The position numbers and the translations under genes were made by a program. A DNA stretch of 64,000 nt from JAJEBT01 sp965221485 (GTDB taxonomy: Bacteria > Pseudomonadota > Alphaproteobacteria > MPNO01 > UBA830): positions 1,860,001 through 1,924,000 of the forward strand of contig OZ244893.1 of NCBI GenBank assembly GCA_965221485.1. The letters run 5' to 3'. Within the stretch, counting starts at the first letter, position 1. Every line of letters begins with the position of its first letter. The notes below the pieces were generated by a model that saw only the letters and a program-made list of their open reading frames with translations, had not been told where the DNA came from and made no database searches. This document shows positions 44,014 through 53,317 of the stretch, in pieces.

Positions 44014-45042
44014 TTACTTCTTCCCGGCCTCTTCACTGACAATAGACTTGAAGTCGGCCAGCAGCGCCTCGCCATCAAGACCCATGTCGTTTGTTCTCTT
44101 GATCCAGTTGGCCTGGACCGCAGCGACGACCGACCGCCAATTCTCGAGACTGGTCGGGCTCAGAGCCGAGATTTCATGCTCTTTGCGCGTGACAACTTCG
44201 GCGCGGCTCGCAACGTCTCCGCTCTCCCAGCCGATAGCATAGGTATTGGATCCTGCATATCCGCTGGCTTTCCAGAGCGCATCCTTGTTCGCATCCGACA
44301 AGCCGGCAAACGACTTGTGATTAAGAACGACCGAAAAGGCCGCGGTATAGAGACCACCGGGGATTTCGAGATGATGCCTGACCAGCTTGTGGAGCCGGAA
44401 GCCGCGCATCGCCTCCCACGGGAAGAGCACCGCGTCAACGGTACCGCGCTGCAGGGCCTCATGGACCTGGGTGGCCGGCATCGAGACAACAGTCAGTCCC
44501 AGCGCCTTGCAGACATCAACTGCTGTACCGGCTGCACGCACCTTGACTCCCTTGAGGTCGGCAAGGCCCGTGACCTTCTTTTTCGTGTGCAGCACCCCCG
44601 GTCCATGAACGAATGCGTTCAAGAGAATGGTATCGCCATATTCCCGCTTCGCGAAATCGTGTTTGGCGTACCATTTCCAGAGAGCACGAGAACAGATCGT
44701 CGCACTCGGGCACAGGAAAGGAAGCTCTGCAATTCTGTAAAGATGATACCGTCCCGGCGTATACCCGGCGACAATCCAGGCAAGGTCGCGAACACCATTC
44801 TTGGCGAGATCATACTGGCCCGGCGGTTTCGCCAGTGGGGCCTTGTCCACCTTGACCGACAAATTGCCTGCAGAGGCGGCAATGACCGCCTGGTTCCAGG
44901 ACTCGATGGTCCGCGTCATGTGATGGACGGCAGGAACCCAGTTCGCCATCTTCAGGGTCTGTTTTTCTGCTGTCGCCGCCCCCGACGCGAGCAACAGCGC
45001 TGCGCCTGCAACAGACGCGAGGATTGCGGATCCTTGTTTCAT
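44014..45042 (-). CDS. TRAP transporter system C, substrate-binding protein (DctP)
   Basis: This 342-residue protein has signal peptide MKQGSAILASVAGAALLLAS (cut after ATA) and the DctP fold: QTLKMANWVPAVHHMTRTIE, GVRDLAWIVAGYTPGRYHLYRIAELPFL, VTGLADLKGVKVRAAGTAVD with the ligand arginine, and VHEALQRGTVDAVLFPWEAM. The TPGRY motif and cysteine-containing sites (FLCPSATICS) distinguish it from B. ATG 45042 has GGGAG upstream. It heads dctP-dctQ-dctM. A shared catabolic role with the MetE-like gene upstream (103 bases away) is possible. Confidence 0.93.
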   Translation of the reverse strand: MKQGSAILASVAGAALLLASGAATAEKQTLKMANWVPAVHHMTRTIESWNQAVIAASAGNLSVKVDKAPLAKPPGQYDLAKNGVRDLAWIVAGYTPGRYHLYRIAELPFLCPSATICSRALWKWYAKHDFAKREYGDTILLNAFVHGPGVLHTKKKVTGLADLKGVKVRAAGTAVDVCKALGLTVVSMPATQVHEALQRGTVDAVLFPWEAMRGFRLHKLVRHHLEIPGGLYTAAFSVVLNHKSFAGLSDANKDALWKASGYAGSNTYAIGWESGDVASRAEVVTRKEHEISALSPTSLENWRSVVAAVQANWIKRTNDMGLDGEALLADFKSIVSEEAGKK

Positions 45043-45144
45043 TTGTTTTCTCCCTGTCTTCGGTTTCAGAAACTCATTCATCCATTTTGCAACCCGGTGT
45101 CGCGGTCCGGCAGCCCATCGGTTCAGAAAACCGTGACAGCGGGA

Positions 45145-46296
45145 TCACCAGAGTTGCCGGGTGGCAAGCCGGGCTCCTTCGGCCATGGCTTCGAACTTTG
45201 CCCAGATCACAGTGGGATGGACTTCAGTATGATAACAGGCCTGCGAGGAAAATCCGCAATCGCCGCCAGCAATGACCCTTTCCCGGCCGACCCTTTGGGC
45301 GAAGCGGGCAATCCGTTCGGCAATAAACTCAGGATGTTCAACGATATTGCTGGAATGGGTAATGACGCCCGGAATCAGTATCCGCCCTTCCGGAAGCTTC
45401 AGATCTTCCCAGATGCGATATTCATGCTCATGGCGCGGATTGGCTGCCTCGAACGAGTATGCACCGGCCTTGATGCGTAACATGTAGCCCGCCACTTCCC
45501 GCATCGGCGCCTCATGGATTCGTGGCCCCTGATTGATCCCGTAGCAAGTGTGATAGCGAATCCGGTCTTCGGGCACGTGGCGTACCGCGTGATTGATGGC
45601 GTCAACGTAGAGATTTGCCTTGTCCTGCCTCTGCCTGTCATCGAGCGCCGGGTCGACAAGCATGTCACAGAGAAACGGGTCGTCGATCTGAAGCAGGAAG
45701 CCGGCTTCCACGATGGCTTCGTATTCCTCCCGCAGCGCTTCGGCCAAAGCCTCGGCAAATTCCTCCTCGGTTCCATAATGGCTGTTGGTGCCGATTCCGG
45801 CCGGTGAAACTGCCGGCATGAAGATGTCCTCGCAGTCAAGCCCGTCGAGCGCAGACTTCAGATTGTCGATATCGCGCTGCAGGGCATCGTGCCCCTTGTA
45901 ACGTATCGGTGCGACACAGGTCATGGTGTCGATCTGCTTGATTGCAGCACCGTATATCGCCCGTGCGAAATACTGCTCGTAATATTCCGGAAAGGCCGCC
46001 TTCTCTGCGACGAACATGTTGACGGGCTCGTCGGGTTGGGGTGCAAACCCTTCAATCCTCTCGTCGACGTATGAAAAGAAGCCGGTCTTCGACATCTCGC
46101 CATCGGTCACGATGTCTATACCACAGGCAATCTGGCGCCCTACCACCTCACACACGGCCTGCCGGACTTCGGTTTGATAGGCGTTTTCGTGACGGTCTTC
46201 GCCAGACAATCTCGCCTTCATCGCATCAAGAACCGGTACAGTGCGGGGCAGGCTGCCCGCGTGGGTCGTCAGGATGCGCTCCTGGCTTGCCTCCAT
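45145..46296 (-). CDS. cobalamin-independent methionine synthase (MetE) C-terminal-like methyltransferase
   Basis: This 383-residue protein has only the C-terminal half of MetE, a zinc-dependent TIM-barrel methyltransferase. Seen are TTHAGSLPRTVPVLDAM, GIDIVTDGEMSKTGFFSYVDER, the zinc-ligand region RYHTCYGINQGPR, the glutamate in AYSFEAANPRHEHE and the second cysteine in VIAGGDCGFSSQACYH. Stand-alone members include archaeal methionine synthases and epoxyalkane-CoM transferases. The methyl or alkyl donor here is unknown. With aromatic genes next door, demethylation of a methoxy or sulfonium compound is conceivable. It is preceded by a well-formed promoter at 46415-46443. Confidence 0.9.
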   Translation of the reverse strand: MEASQERILTTHAGSLPRTVPVLDAMKARLSGEDRHENAYQTEVRQAVCEVVGRQIACGIDIVTDGEMSKTGFFSYVDERIEGFAPQPDEPVNMFVAEKAAFPEYYEQYFARAIYGAAIKQIDTMTCVAPIRYKGHDALQRDIDNLKSALDGLDCEDIFMPAVSPAGIGTNSHYGTEEEFAEALAEALREEYEAIVEAGFLLQIDDPFLCDMLVDPALDDRQRQDKANLYVDAINHAVRHVPEDRIRYHTCYGINQGPRIHEAPMREVAGYMLRIKAGAYSFEAANPRHEHEYRIWEDLKLPEGRILIPGVITHSSNIVEHPEFIAERIARFAQRVGRERVIAGGDCGFSSQACYHTEVHPTVIWAKFEAMAEGARLATRQLW

Positions 46297-46414
46297 GCGT
46301 CTCCGCCCCCGGACTCTACCCGTGTTTGATCATAATCTGTCGGACACAACGGCCCGATCCGACGCCGCATTCCCTTTCGGGATGCGCTCCTGCCAAGGGC
46401 GGTCGGATAACCGA

Positions 46415-46443
46415 ATTATAGTCTTGTGAATGCCTGGCTGCAA
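46415..46443 (-). promoter_or_regulatory. sigma70-type promoter of the MetE-like gene
   Basis: On the minus strand TTGCAG (46443-46438) and TATAAT (46420-46415) are separated by exactly 17 bases. The -10 lies 119 bases before the ATG at 46296, leaving a leader of about 110 bases. An imperfect hairpin (GCATCCCGAAAGGGAATGC) is in that leader. Confidence 0.65.
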
Positions 46444-46642
46444 TTTTTGCCGTCCTGCAGATCAGGCGGCCGGAGCCGGCCGCGAGCACGTCCACCCTGA
46501 TGCGGTCTGAACAAGCAGCAAGAGCAGAAACCGGAAACTCCCGATAACTGGTTCTTTCCGGCGACACCGGTGAGGCCATCCCGGAAAGGCCCTGAGAGTC
46601 TGTGCGTTCCGCCAGAGCGCCCGCACGACCCTGTCAGACCGG

Positions 46643-47065
46643 TCAGGCGCGGCCAGACGCAGGTGTTACGGTCTCCTGGCCAGCGCTTCCAATTCGCGCG
46701 GTCACCTCAATCTCCACCTTCATTTCGGGCAGCGCCAGCGCCGCGATGATCGTGGTGTTGGCCGGACGAATATCGGCGAAAACCTCTCCGATGACTTCAC
46801 ACACCGGATTCAGGTCATCACGGTCGACGATATAAACCACGATCCGCAGTATATCGGCCATGCTGGCGCCGGCTTCGCCAAGCGCGTTTTCGATGTGACG
46901 GAGTGCCAGTCTGGTCTGGTCGGACGCACTGTCCGGAAAGGTCCCGGTTTCGCGGTCCATGCCGGTGGTTCCGGACACGTAGACCATGTCATGATCGACG
47001 ACCGCCCGGGAAAAACTTGCCAGATCCTCGAACGGTGTCCCACTGGATATGCGCTGTCTGCTCAT
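46643..47065 (-). CDS. RidA/YjgF/Rid family protein
   Basis: This 140-residue protein belongs to the Rid family: TPFEDLASFSRAVVDHDMVYVSGTTG, QTRLALRHIENALGEAGASMADILRIVVYIVDRDD and VFADIRPANTTIIAALALPEMKVEIEVTARIG, where the imine-binding arginine is expected in the ADIRPANTT strand. RidA removes reactive enamine/imine intermediates or acts in specific catabolic pathways. ATG 47065 follows AAGGAAACAACG. It lies ten bases after the flavin monooxygenase, so the two probably function together. Confidence 0.9.
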   Translation of the reverse strand: MSRQRISSGTPFEDLASFSRAVVDHDMVYVSGTTGMDRETGTFPDSASDQTRLALRHIENALGEAGASMADILRIVVYIVDRDDLNPVCEVIGEVFADIRPANTTIIAALALPEMKVEIEVTARIGSAGQETVTPASGRA

Positions 47066-47075
47066 CGTTGTTTCC

Positions 47076-48281
47076 TTACAGCTTGCTGTCCCTGCTCGGC
47101 AGACCCAGCAGGATACGTCCATAATTCGCACCCTGGGCATCCCAGGCAAGCGCGATATGAGAGACGAGCGTATGCATGTCACGCCAGTGGCGCTGCAATC
47201 GGGATCCTTCGGTATTGCCGGTTGCTCCGCCCAGCGCCATCAACCGCTCGACTGCCTGCTGGAGAAGCCGGGCTGCGAATGCGTCATTGCGTCGCCATCG
47301 GTGGCGCTCCTCGAGATCCGGGACTTCGTCTGCCTCCGCCCTGGCGTGCACTTCCTGGCAGTCCCGCCTCAACACTGTCCACGCAGCATCGATCTCGGCA
47401 GCCGCCTCGCCGATGCGAAGCTGGGCTGTCGGCTCCTCGGCCAGTCTGGAACCGCTCTGCATACGCTGGGTGTCCAGTCTCTCGATCACCAGCGACAACA
47501 CGCCGCGAGCAATGCCCACCGCAGGAGCCACGATACCCTTGCCGAACAGCGAGAACAGTGGCATCCGGTAGAGCGGCCCCGGATTGACCGCGCTGCCCCT
47601 TGTGGGCTCACCGCGGCAAGCCTCCGAACGGATGGTTCGGTCCTCCGCGATAAACAGGTCGCGGCAGATCATTGATCTGGAGCCGGTCCCGCGCAGCCCG
47701 GTGGTATGCCAGTCATCAACAAGCTCCACGGCACTGACCGGCGCGAGGCCGTATCGGTGCTCGAGGCCGTTACCGTCCAGCCGCGGCGTCATCATGTTGA
47801 AATGGTTCCACTGGCAAACATCGACGCCGCTTGCCAGAGTCCATGTTCCGTTCAGCAGATAGCCGCCATCGACCGGGACAACGCGAGCGTCAGCGGTTGG
47901 TGTCGATCCGGAAATCAATGCGTCGGAATCGTCCCCCCAGACCTCGTCCTGAGCGCAAGCATCAAACATGCCGTGCATCCAGCTGTGGCTTGCCACGACC
48001 GAATGGACCCAGGCTGTCGAACCGCAGGCGGTTCCGAGCTCGGCGGCAAGATCAACCTGCAACATGTAGTCAAGCTCGTAACCGCCGTATCGTCTGGGCA
48101 GGTATATCCTGTAGAGCCCGGCGTCCCGGAGCTCAGCCTGGGTCGCCTCGGGCAGCCTTCTGATGCGATCTGCTTCTGCCGCGCGGTCAGCAATTGCCGG
48201 AAGAAGGGCCCGGGCGCGATTGATCAGTTCATCGCGCATGATCACGTCAGTGCCGCTGCTCGTCCGTGCCACAATATTCAC
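47076..48281 (-). CDS. acyl-CoA-dehydrogenase-fold flavin-dependent monooxygenase (HsaA/DszC-like)
   Basis: This 401-residue protein has the acyl-CoA dehydrogenase fold, but the motifs fit the oxygenase branch: LRDAGLYRIYLPRRYGGYELDY, GTACGSTAWVHSVVASHSWM and GTWTLASGVDVCQWN. Further blocks are GLRGTGSRSMICRDLFI and HWRDMHTLVSHIALAWDAQGANYG. HsaA, DszC and related enzymes hydroxylate aromatic or sulfur compounds using reduced flavin from a partner reductase, which is not seen here. Start is uncertain: GTG 48281 or ATG 48239; the latter begins like family members (RDELINRARALLPAI). Confidence 0.85.
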   Translation of the reverse strand: MNIVARTSSGTDVIMRDELINRARALLPAIADRAAEADRIRRLPEATQAELRDAGLYRIYLPRRYGGYELDYMLQVDLAAELGTACGSTAWVHSVVASHSWMHGMFDACAQDEVWGDDSDALISGSTPTADARVVPVDGGYLLNGTWTLASGVDVCQWNHFNMMTPRLDGNGLEHRYGLAPVSAVELVDDWHTTGLRGTGSRSMICRDLFIAEDRTIRSEACRGEPTRGSAVNPGPLYRMPLFSLFGKGIVAPAVGIARGVLSLVIERLDTQRMQSGSRLAEEPTAQLRIGEAAAEIDAAWTVLRRDCQEVHARAEADEVPDLEERHRWRRNDAFAARLLQQAVERLMALGGATGNTEGSRLQRHWRDMHTLVSHIALAWDAQGANYGRILLGLPSRDSKL

Positions 48282-49128
48282 CCGGCATTCTTCGTCGACC
48301 CGATGGGTCGTTGCACATCAGGGCTTCCGGGACAAGGGCGGAACCCCGTCTGTTGAGATTTTCGCTCGCAGACGGACGGAATCCGGTCCCGCGCGGTGCT
48401 GAACGGAGAAGATGGGACCGCTCCACCACTCTTTCGTCCACAATTGGAAATTCTGACCCGCTCTGGCAGTTGGTCTTGCAAGCACCATGACCTCGCAGCA
48501 CTCCATTTCACGACAAACCCATCGAGAGGAGCCAGCTTATGGGCATGGGGAAGATCCGTGCAGGGCGGGAGGGGCCAGGTTTCCGATGCAGGTGAATTCA
48601 CCTTTTTTGGCGGAGACAGCTTGTTTCCAGGCGGAAAAGGTCTCCGTGCATTTCTCTGCCTTCCTGCATGGCTGGTCCCGGAGGTCATATCGGTCATTGC
48701 CAAACACATGCGTGTCAGAGAAACCATGGATCTGTAGACTCGGCCGCTGTCCCCGAATTGCCGTGGATGCAGCTGCAAGACGTCAGATCATTTGTGCATC
48801 CGGCAAATGAGGCGACAATGAGTGGCGACATCCACGCAGTTCTGGCAACCGCTTTCTTCCTGTCCACGGGTCAGACCTCGAAGAGCAGTACCGCCTGGCC
48901 GGCGGAAGCTGATCCCAATCGCGTTTGATCCACCGGTTCCCGAACGCACAGGAAATCCCAAACGGGGCGCGTGTTGCAGCCTGCAGGTGACCGGAACAGC
49001 GAGCCCGGGAAACAGACCAACCGGCAGGCAGTCAACCGTTTCCATATATTTGGACAGGCTGCAGTCTTGCCAGGGGAGCCTGTTGTCATACACTGACAAA
49101 AAAGCCACCGAAACGAGAAAAATCGGAC
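48282..49128. other. non-coding stretch before the second TA pair
   Basis: About 850 bases without a recognised gene. Several short open frames overlap on both strands (for example 48278-48778 minus, 48822-49169 plus) with no motif. No promoter or repeat was identified with confidence. Confidence 0.4.
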
Positions 49129-49389
49129 ATGGAGGTGTCTGTCCGCGCGGCAAAGGCGCACCTCTCTGAACTGATTGCCGCAACCTTCAATGGTGAGCGC
49201 GTGATCATTACCAGGCATGGCCGACCTGTCGCAGACCTGTTGCATTGCGACCGTCGCGGCGGGATCGACTTTGACCGGCTTGAAGCGACGCGCAGGCGGC
49301 TCGGGATCGAGGGCGAGGGCGATGGATGGCCAGAGAAGTTCAATGATCCCGCATTGAGCCGCCGCCTACTTGGCCTCGAGGACGAGTAG
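49129..49389 (+). CDS. Phd/YefM-family antitoxin (VapB partner)
   Basis: This 86-residue protein starts with the Phd/YefM fold: VSVRAAKAHLSELIAATFNGERVIITRHGRPVADLL, a DNA-binding beta-alpha unit, followed by an acidic C-terminal toxin-binding tail (IEGEGDGWPEKFNDPALSRRLLG). Such antitoxins neutralise a VapC/PIN toxin and repress their own operon. The ATG follows GAGAAAAATCGGAC. The broken toxin gene starts 12 bases after its stop. With no functional toxin its present role may be only residual repression or cross-inhibition. Confidence 0.85.
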   Translation: MEVSVRAAKAHLSELIAATFNGERVIITRHGRPVADLLHCDRRGGIDFDRLEATRRRLGIEGEGDGWPEKFNDPALSRRLLGLEDE

Positions 49390-49400
49390 TCGGACCCGCG

Positions 49401-49807
49401 ATGCACGTTCTTCCTGGTACGTTTACCTGTTCAACTTCATGGACCGACCGGGAAATCTTTCGGAATCCGCACGCCGGTTTCTTTCGGCAAGTGGAACGGA
49501 GTTCTCTGCAAGCGCGGTCCCGATCTGGGAGATGCGTCTCAAGCACAACCTACGGTACCGACCAGGTCAGCGAGAAAGCCGCTTCGCTCCATATGATGTC
49601 CTCCCTGCCCCGGAAGACCAGGCTGTAGTGTTTCCGCCAATGACTGTGCGCCATGCCGCATGCCCGCCTGAGGTTCCAATTGACCACAAAGACCCCTTCG
49701 ACGAATGGCTGCTGGTTCAGGCCCAAATCGAGGACTTGCCATTTCTTACAGTAAACAGGCGTTTGACCGGGTATCTGCTTCCAATTTCGGGCCATGAGCT
49801 TGCGTGA
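49401..49807 (+). pseudogene. vapC-type PIN toxin, frameshifted
   Basis: ATG 49401 opens MHVLPGTFTCSTSW, which aligns with the PIN N-terminus MHVLLDTCTLIW, but the catalytic aspartate position is glycine. After this the frame shifts near 49445 into PGNLSESARRFLSASGTEFSASAVPIWEM, the normal toxin middle, and ends with HKDPFDEWLLVQAQIEDLPFLTVN and a stop at 49805-49807. The frameshift and the lost first aspartate both abolish ribonuclease function. Confidence 0.7.
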
Positions 49808-50134
49808 GAGAATTCGCGCTGCACGACGCAATGCGATGGGACGCCGCTGAAAACAAGCAGGTGATTGCTGCCTGGAAGGCCAGGTGAACACATCACAGCC
49901 GCATCGGATACCCGCGGCTGAAAGGGCACGACCGGATCGCGACTGCCAGTCTTGGTCTCTGTAAAGACTGCCTTGAACAGAATGTCCGTGACTGCGAAGC
50001 AGTGGATTCTTACTTCGCTTGCATGCCCATGACCGGACCCTGGCCATCGGTGAAGATCTTCTGTGCCCGTTGCGGCGGCCAGTGACCCAACCTAGACTGA
50101 CGATTGCCTGTTCACTCTGAAAAAGGGGAATTTC
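49808..50134. other. non-coding stretch after the second TA pair
   Basis: 327 bases without a recognised gene. The end contains AAAAAGGGGAA, the ribosome binding site of the SnoaL-like gene at 50135. Confidence 0.45.
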
Positions 50135-50551
50135 ATGAGCACCATGACGGAAACGGCGAGAGGATTTTATGTCGCATGCGAGAGTGGCAAGGGGTGGTCC
50201 GGTTGCGCTGAGTTTTGTCACCCGGGTGCGGGGTTCTCCGCACAGGCAGGCGCCCTGGCAGATATGAATACTCTGGAAGCCTATTGCGACTGGATGGCAG
50301 GCGTTCTGACAATCCTGCCCGACGCCGGTTACGACCTGAAAGCAATCGGCGAAGATAAAGACACTGGGAGGGTCACAATGTTCGGAGTCTTTACCGGCAC
50401 GCATACAGCTGACGGGGGTCCGGTCCCGCCCACCGGAAAGGCGACAAAATCCGACTATGTCTACGTGGCCGATATGCGCGATGGCAAAATCTCACATGTC
50501 ACGAAAATCTGGAACGACGGATGGGCGTTCAATCAGCTCGGATGGGCATAG
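50135..50551 (+). CDS. SnoaL-like / NTF2-like protein
   Basis: This 138-residue protein has the cone-shaped NTF2 fold of SnoaL-like polyketide cyclases and ketosteroid-isomerase-like proteins: ETARGFYVACESGKGWSGCAEFCHPGAGFSAQA, LEAYCDWMAGVL, VTMFGVFTGTHT, and a final strand KISHVTKIWNDGWAFNQLGW. The function is not assignable; most members bind or isomerise small hydrophobic molecules. A good AGGGGAA site precedes ATG 50135. The gene is followed by a MetX-like hydrolase in the same orientation. Confidence 0.85.
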   Translation: MSTMTETARGFYVACESGKGWSGCAEFCHPGAGFSAQAGALADMNTLEAYCDWMAGVLTILPDAGYDLKAIGEDKDTGRVTMFGVFTGTHTADGGPVPPTGKATKSDYVYVADMRDGKISHVTKIWNDGWAFNQLGWA

Positions 50552-50768
50552 CCACCCACAGAAAACCGGATCCACGAAGTCAGAACATGGTCCGGTGAGT
50601 CCCGATCCTTACGCGAATGGAGCCGGCTCTTCTTTGGACCCTGGCAGCTCGGGGTCGACTCGGGAAGCGAACGGAAGCCTGCAACCTGGACCCCGGACTC
50701 TTGTCCCCACGTGATTACCTGTGGAGCCGTGCAAAGTGGGCCCTGACCCCGCCAACATCGGAAAGCCA

Positions 50769-51803
50769 ATGCCCCAAGGGAACCCCTGGACCAACCGGCA
50801 CGACCATGATTTCCTGATCCCGAACTTCCGGTTTGCCAACGGTGAGTTCCTGGATCAGCTGCGCCTTCACTATACGACACTGGGGGTTGCGCAAAGAGCC
50901 TCGGACGGCACCATCAGCAACGCTGTCGTATTGCTGCACAATACCACGGGAACAAGTCAGACCTGGCTGCAGCCATCGCTGGCCGATCATTTGTTCGGGC
51001 CGGACCAGCCGCTTGATCTGGCCAGATGGTTTGTGGTCCTGCCCGACATGATTGGCTTTGGACAATCAAGCAAACCCAGTGACGGTCTGCGCGCAGGATT
51101 TCCGCATTATCGTTATGACGACATGGTCGCATCCACCCATCGGCTCCTGACCGAGGGACTTGGCATCAGGCGCCTTCCGCTTCTTCTGGGCATTTCCATG
51201 GGAGGCATGTTGACCTGGCTTTATGGCGGGTACCATCCGGAGTTTATCGAACGGCTGGTCCCGATCGCATCACAGCCCGGCCCTATGAGCGGGCGCAACT
51301 GGATACAGCGACGCATCTCTATCGAAGCCATTCGCAACGATCCGGAATGGAACGAAGGAAACTACGTGACAAACCCGTCACGCTACGTGTTGACGGCCCC
51401 ATACAGTGCGCTTCTGATCCAGAGCGTGGTACGGCTGCAGGAAAAGGCACCCACGCGCGAGGCAGGAGATGCCCTGTATCATCAGCTGGTGGACCGGGCC
51501 AGAAAGGGAGATGCAAACAACCGGCTGTATCAGCTGGAAGCGTCCATGGATTACGATCCGTCTCCTCTCATTGATCGGATCAGGTCAAACGTGCTGGCCA
51601 TAAACTTCGAGGATGACGAGCTAAATCCCCCTGAGCTAGGAACCGTCGAACCTGTCATCGCCAGAATTCCGGGCGCCAGGTTTGTACTTGTCCCTGCGGG
51701 ACCCGCGACAAACGGACATTATTCTGCATCGCTCGCGAATCTCTGGGCTCCCTACCTTTCAGAATTCCTGACACAGATTCGGCTCGCGAAACACACTTGC
51801 TGA
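50769..51803 (+). CDS. MetX-like alpha/beta hydrolase (homoserine O-acetyltransferase family)
   Basis: This protein of 344 residues has the MetX-like hydrolase fold: HNTTGTSQTWL, VVLPDMIGFGQSSKPSDGL, nucleophile LLGISMGGMLTWLYG, the acid INFEDDELNPPE and histidine PATNGHYSASL. The core lacks the long cap found in true homoserine acetyltransferases, and the family includes esterases and dehalogenase-like hydrolases. Function in acyl transfer is therefore uncertain. ATG 50769 was chosen; GTG 50721 would add 16 residues with no clear benefit. Its neighbour, the SnoaL-like gene, might share a pathway. Confidence 0.85.
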   Translation: MPQGNPWTNRHDHDFLIPNFRFANGEFLDQLRLHYTTLGVAQRASDGTISNAVVLLHNTTGTSQTWLQPSLADHLFGPDQPLDLARWFVVLPDMIGFGQSSKPSDGLRAGFPHYRYDDMVASTHRLLTEGLGIRRLPLLLGISMGGMLTWLYGGYHPEFIERLVPIASQPGPMSGRNWIQRRISIEAIRNDPEWNEGNYVTNPSRYVLTAPYSALLIQSVVRLQEKAPTREAGDALYHQLVDRARKGDANNRLYQLEASMDYDPSPLIDRIRSNVLAINFEDDELNPPELGTVEPVIARIPGARFVLVPAGPATNGHYSASLANLWAPYLSEFLTQIRLAKHTC

Positions 51804-51997
51804 ACGCCGAAGAGCCGGTGGCCCGGAGATCGCCGGAATCTCGTACACAGCCGCTGGACACAGGTGTTTGCATCCCTGTAGCCGCCAGAAACATCGGAAG
51901 GCGTTGAGCACGAACAGTGCTCCCTCATGCCGGGTTTGAAGATCGGGACAACCGCAATTCCCCGAGCATTGAAACTTCGGTAGGCCTGCGCTCCCGT

Positions 51998-53314
51998 CTA
52001 TCCTGCCATGACTTGCGGCAACCAGGTGACGGCACCGGGTACGGCCATCAGGAAAGCAAGGATGCCGATCTCGAGCAAGACAAAGGGGGTCACTGCTGCG
52101 TAAATCTGACCCATTGTGGTTTCGGGTGGGGCCACACCCCGCATCACGAAAAGCAGCATTCCGAATGGTGGCGTGGTCTGTCCAATCTCCAGCGCCAGAA
52201 GCATCAACACTCCGAACCATATCAGGTCGATCCGGATCAGCTCGGCCAGCGGAATGAAGAAGGGCAGTGTGATCAGCATGATGCTCACCGGATCCATGAA
52301 GCATCCCATCAGCAGCATCAACGCCATCATTGCGACAAGAAGCGCGAGGGGCGTCGGGTCGATCTGCTGGATCAGTGAAAGCAATCCCGTAGTTGCACCC
52401 GAGAACGAGAGAATTTGCGAAAACGTGAGCGACGCCGCAATGATGAAGTAGATCATCACGGCGAGCTTCCCGGTTTCGACCATCGCAGTCCACAGCCCCT
52501 TCCAGGTGAGCGAGCGATAACACAATGCCGCGATGACCGCTCCGATCGCGCCAAGAGAAGCGGATTCGGTGGGCGTTGCAACGCCCACCAGAATGCTGCC
52601 AACCACGACCGCGAACAGGCTGAGCAGTGGAACCACATAGATCAGAACCGGTCGCACCCGCTGCCACAGACTCACATCCGGCATCTCGTAGCGTGGGGCC
52701 AGGGACGGATTGAGCCGGCAACGGATCAGCACATAGGAAAAATGGACAGCAGCCATGATCAGACCGGGAATGGCACCGGCTATCAGAAGGGCAGCGATCG
52801 AGATTCCGGACAGGCTTCCGAGGAGCACCGCAAGGCTTGATGGAGGAATCAGCATGGCGATACCGCCGGTGCCGAGAATAGGTCCCATCGCCATCGAATT
52901 GTGATAACCGCGGCGGCGCATCTCTGGCATCAGCGTTGTGCCGAGTAACGCCGTATTCGCCATGCTGGAGCCGGAGAGTGTCGAAAACACAGTGCCGCCA
53001 GCAACAGCGACCAGCGACAGTCGGCCCGGCACCCGCGCAATGAGCTGGTCCACCGCATCAATAGCCCGGATTGCGACCCCCGTGTGGAAAAGGATTTCAC
53101 CCATCAGGATGAACATCGCAACCGGTGCAAGTGCAAAGCGCACCAGTCCGTCCACCACATTGCGTTCAAGCTGGACCAGACCCGCTTCACCACCAAGAAA
53201 AATGATAGCTCCGACGATGTTCGCGCCGAAAAACGCGATCGCAACCGGGACGCCAAGGAACATCGGCACGAGCACCATGCCAAGCAGGAATATCAGTGCC
53301 CAGTACCATTCCAT
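51998..53314 (-). CDS. TRAP transporter system D, large membrane subunit (DctM)
   Basis: This 438-residue permease has LAPVAMFILMGEILFHTGVAI, GRLSLVAVAGGTVFSTLSGSSMANTALLGTTLMPEM, GPILGTGGIAMLIPPSSLAV and LLALEIGQTTPPFGMLLFVMRG. The LSGSSMANTA block sets it apart from systems A, B, C and E, which have GSSLATA or GSSIATA. It starts three bases after the end of dctQ, so translation is coupled. Confidence 0.93.
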   Translation of the reverse strand: MEWYWALIFLLGMVLVPMFLGVPVAIAFFGANIVGAIIFLGGEAGLVQLERNVVDGLVRFALAPVAMFILMGEILFHTGVAIRAIDAVDQLIARVPGRLSLVAVAGGTVFSTLSGSSMANTALLGTTLMPEMRRRGYHNSMAMGPILGTGGIAMLIPPSSLAVLLGSLSGISIAALLIAGAIPGLIMAAVHFSYVLIRCRLNPSLAPRYEMPDVSLWQRVRPVLIYVVPLLSLFAVVVGSILVGVATPTESASLGAIGAVIAALCYRSLTWKGLWTAMVETGKLAVMIYFIIAASLTFSQILSFSGATTGLLSLIQQIDPTPLALLVAMMALMLLMGCFMDPVSIMLITLPFFIPLAELIRIDLIWFGVLMLLALEIGQTTPPFGMLLFVMRGVAPPETTMGQIYAAVTPFVLLEIGILAFLMAVPGAVTWLPQVMAG

Positions 53315-53317
53315 CGG

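Noticed and set aside
46297..46443. SAM riboswitch in the leader of the MetE-like gene
   Set aside because: The leader has one imperfect hairpin but I could not recognise conserved core elements of known SAM riboswitch classes.
50769..51803. Homoserine O-acetyltransferase (metX) as a firm call
   Set aside because: Family fold and triad fit, but length and cap region do not clearly match MetX and no methionine genes are adjacent; kept as MetX-like hydrolase.
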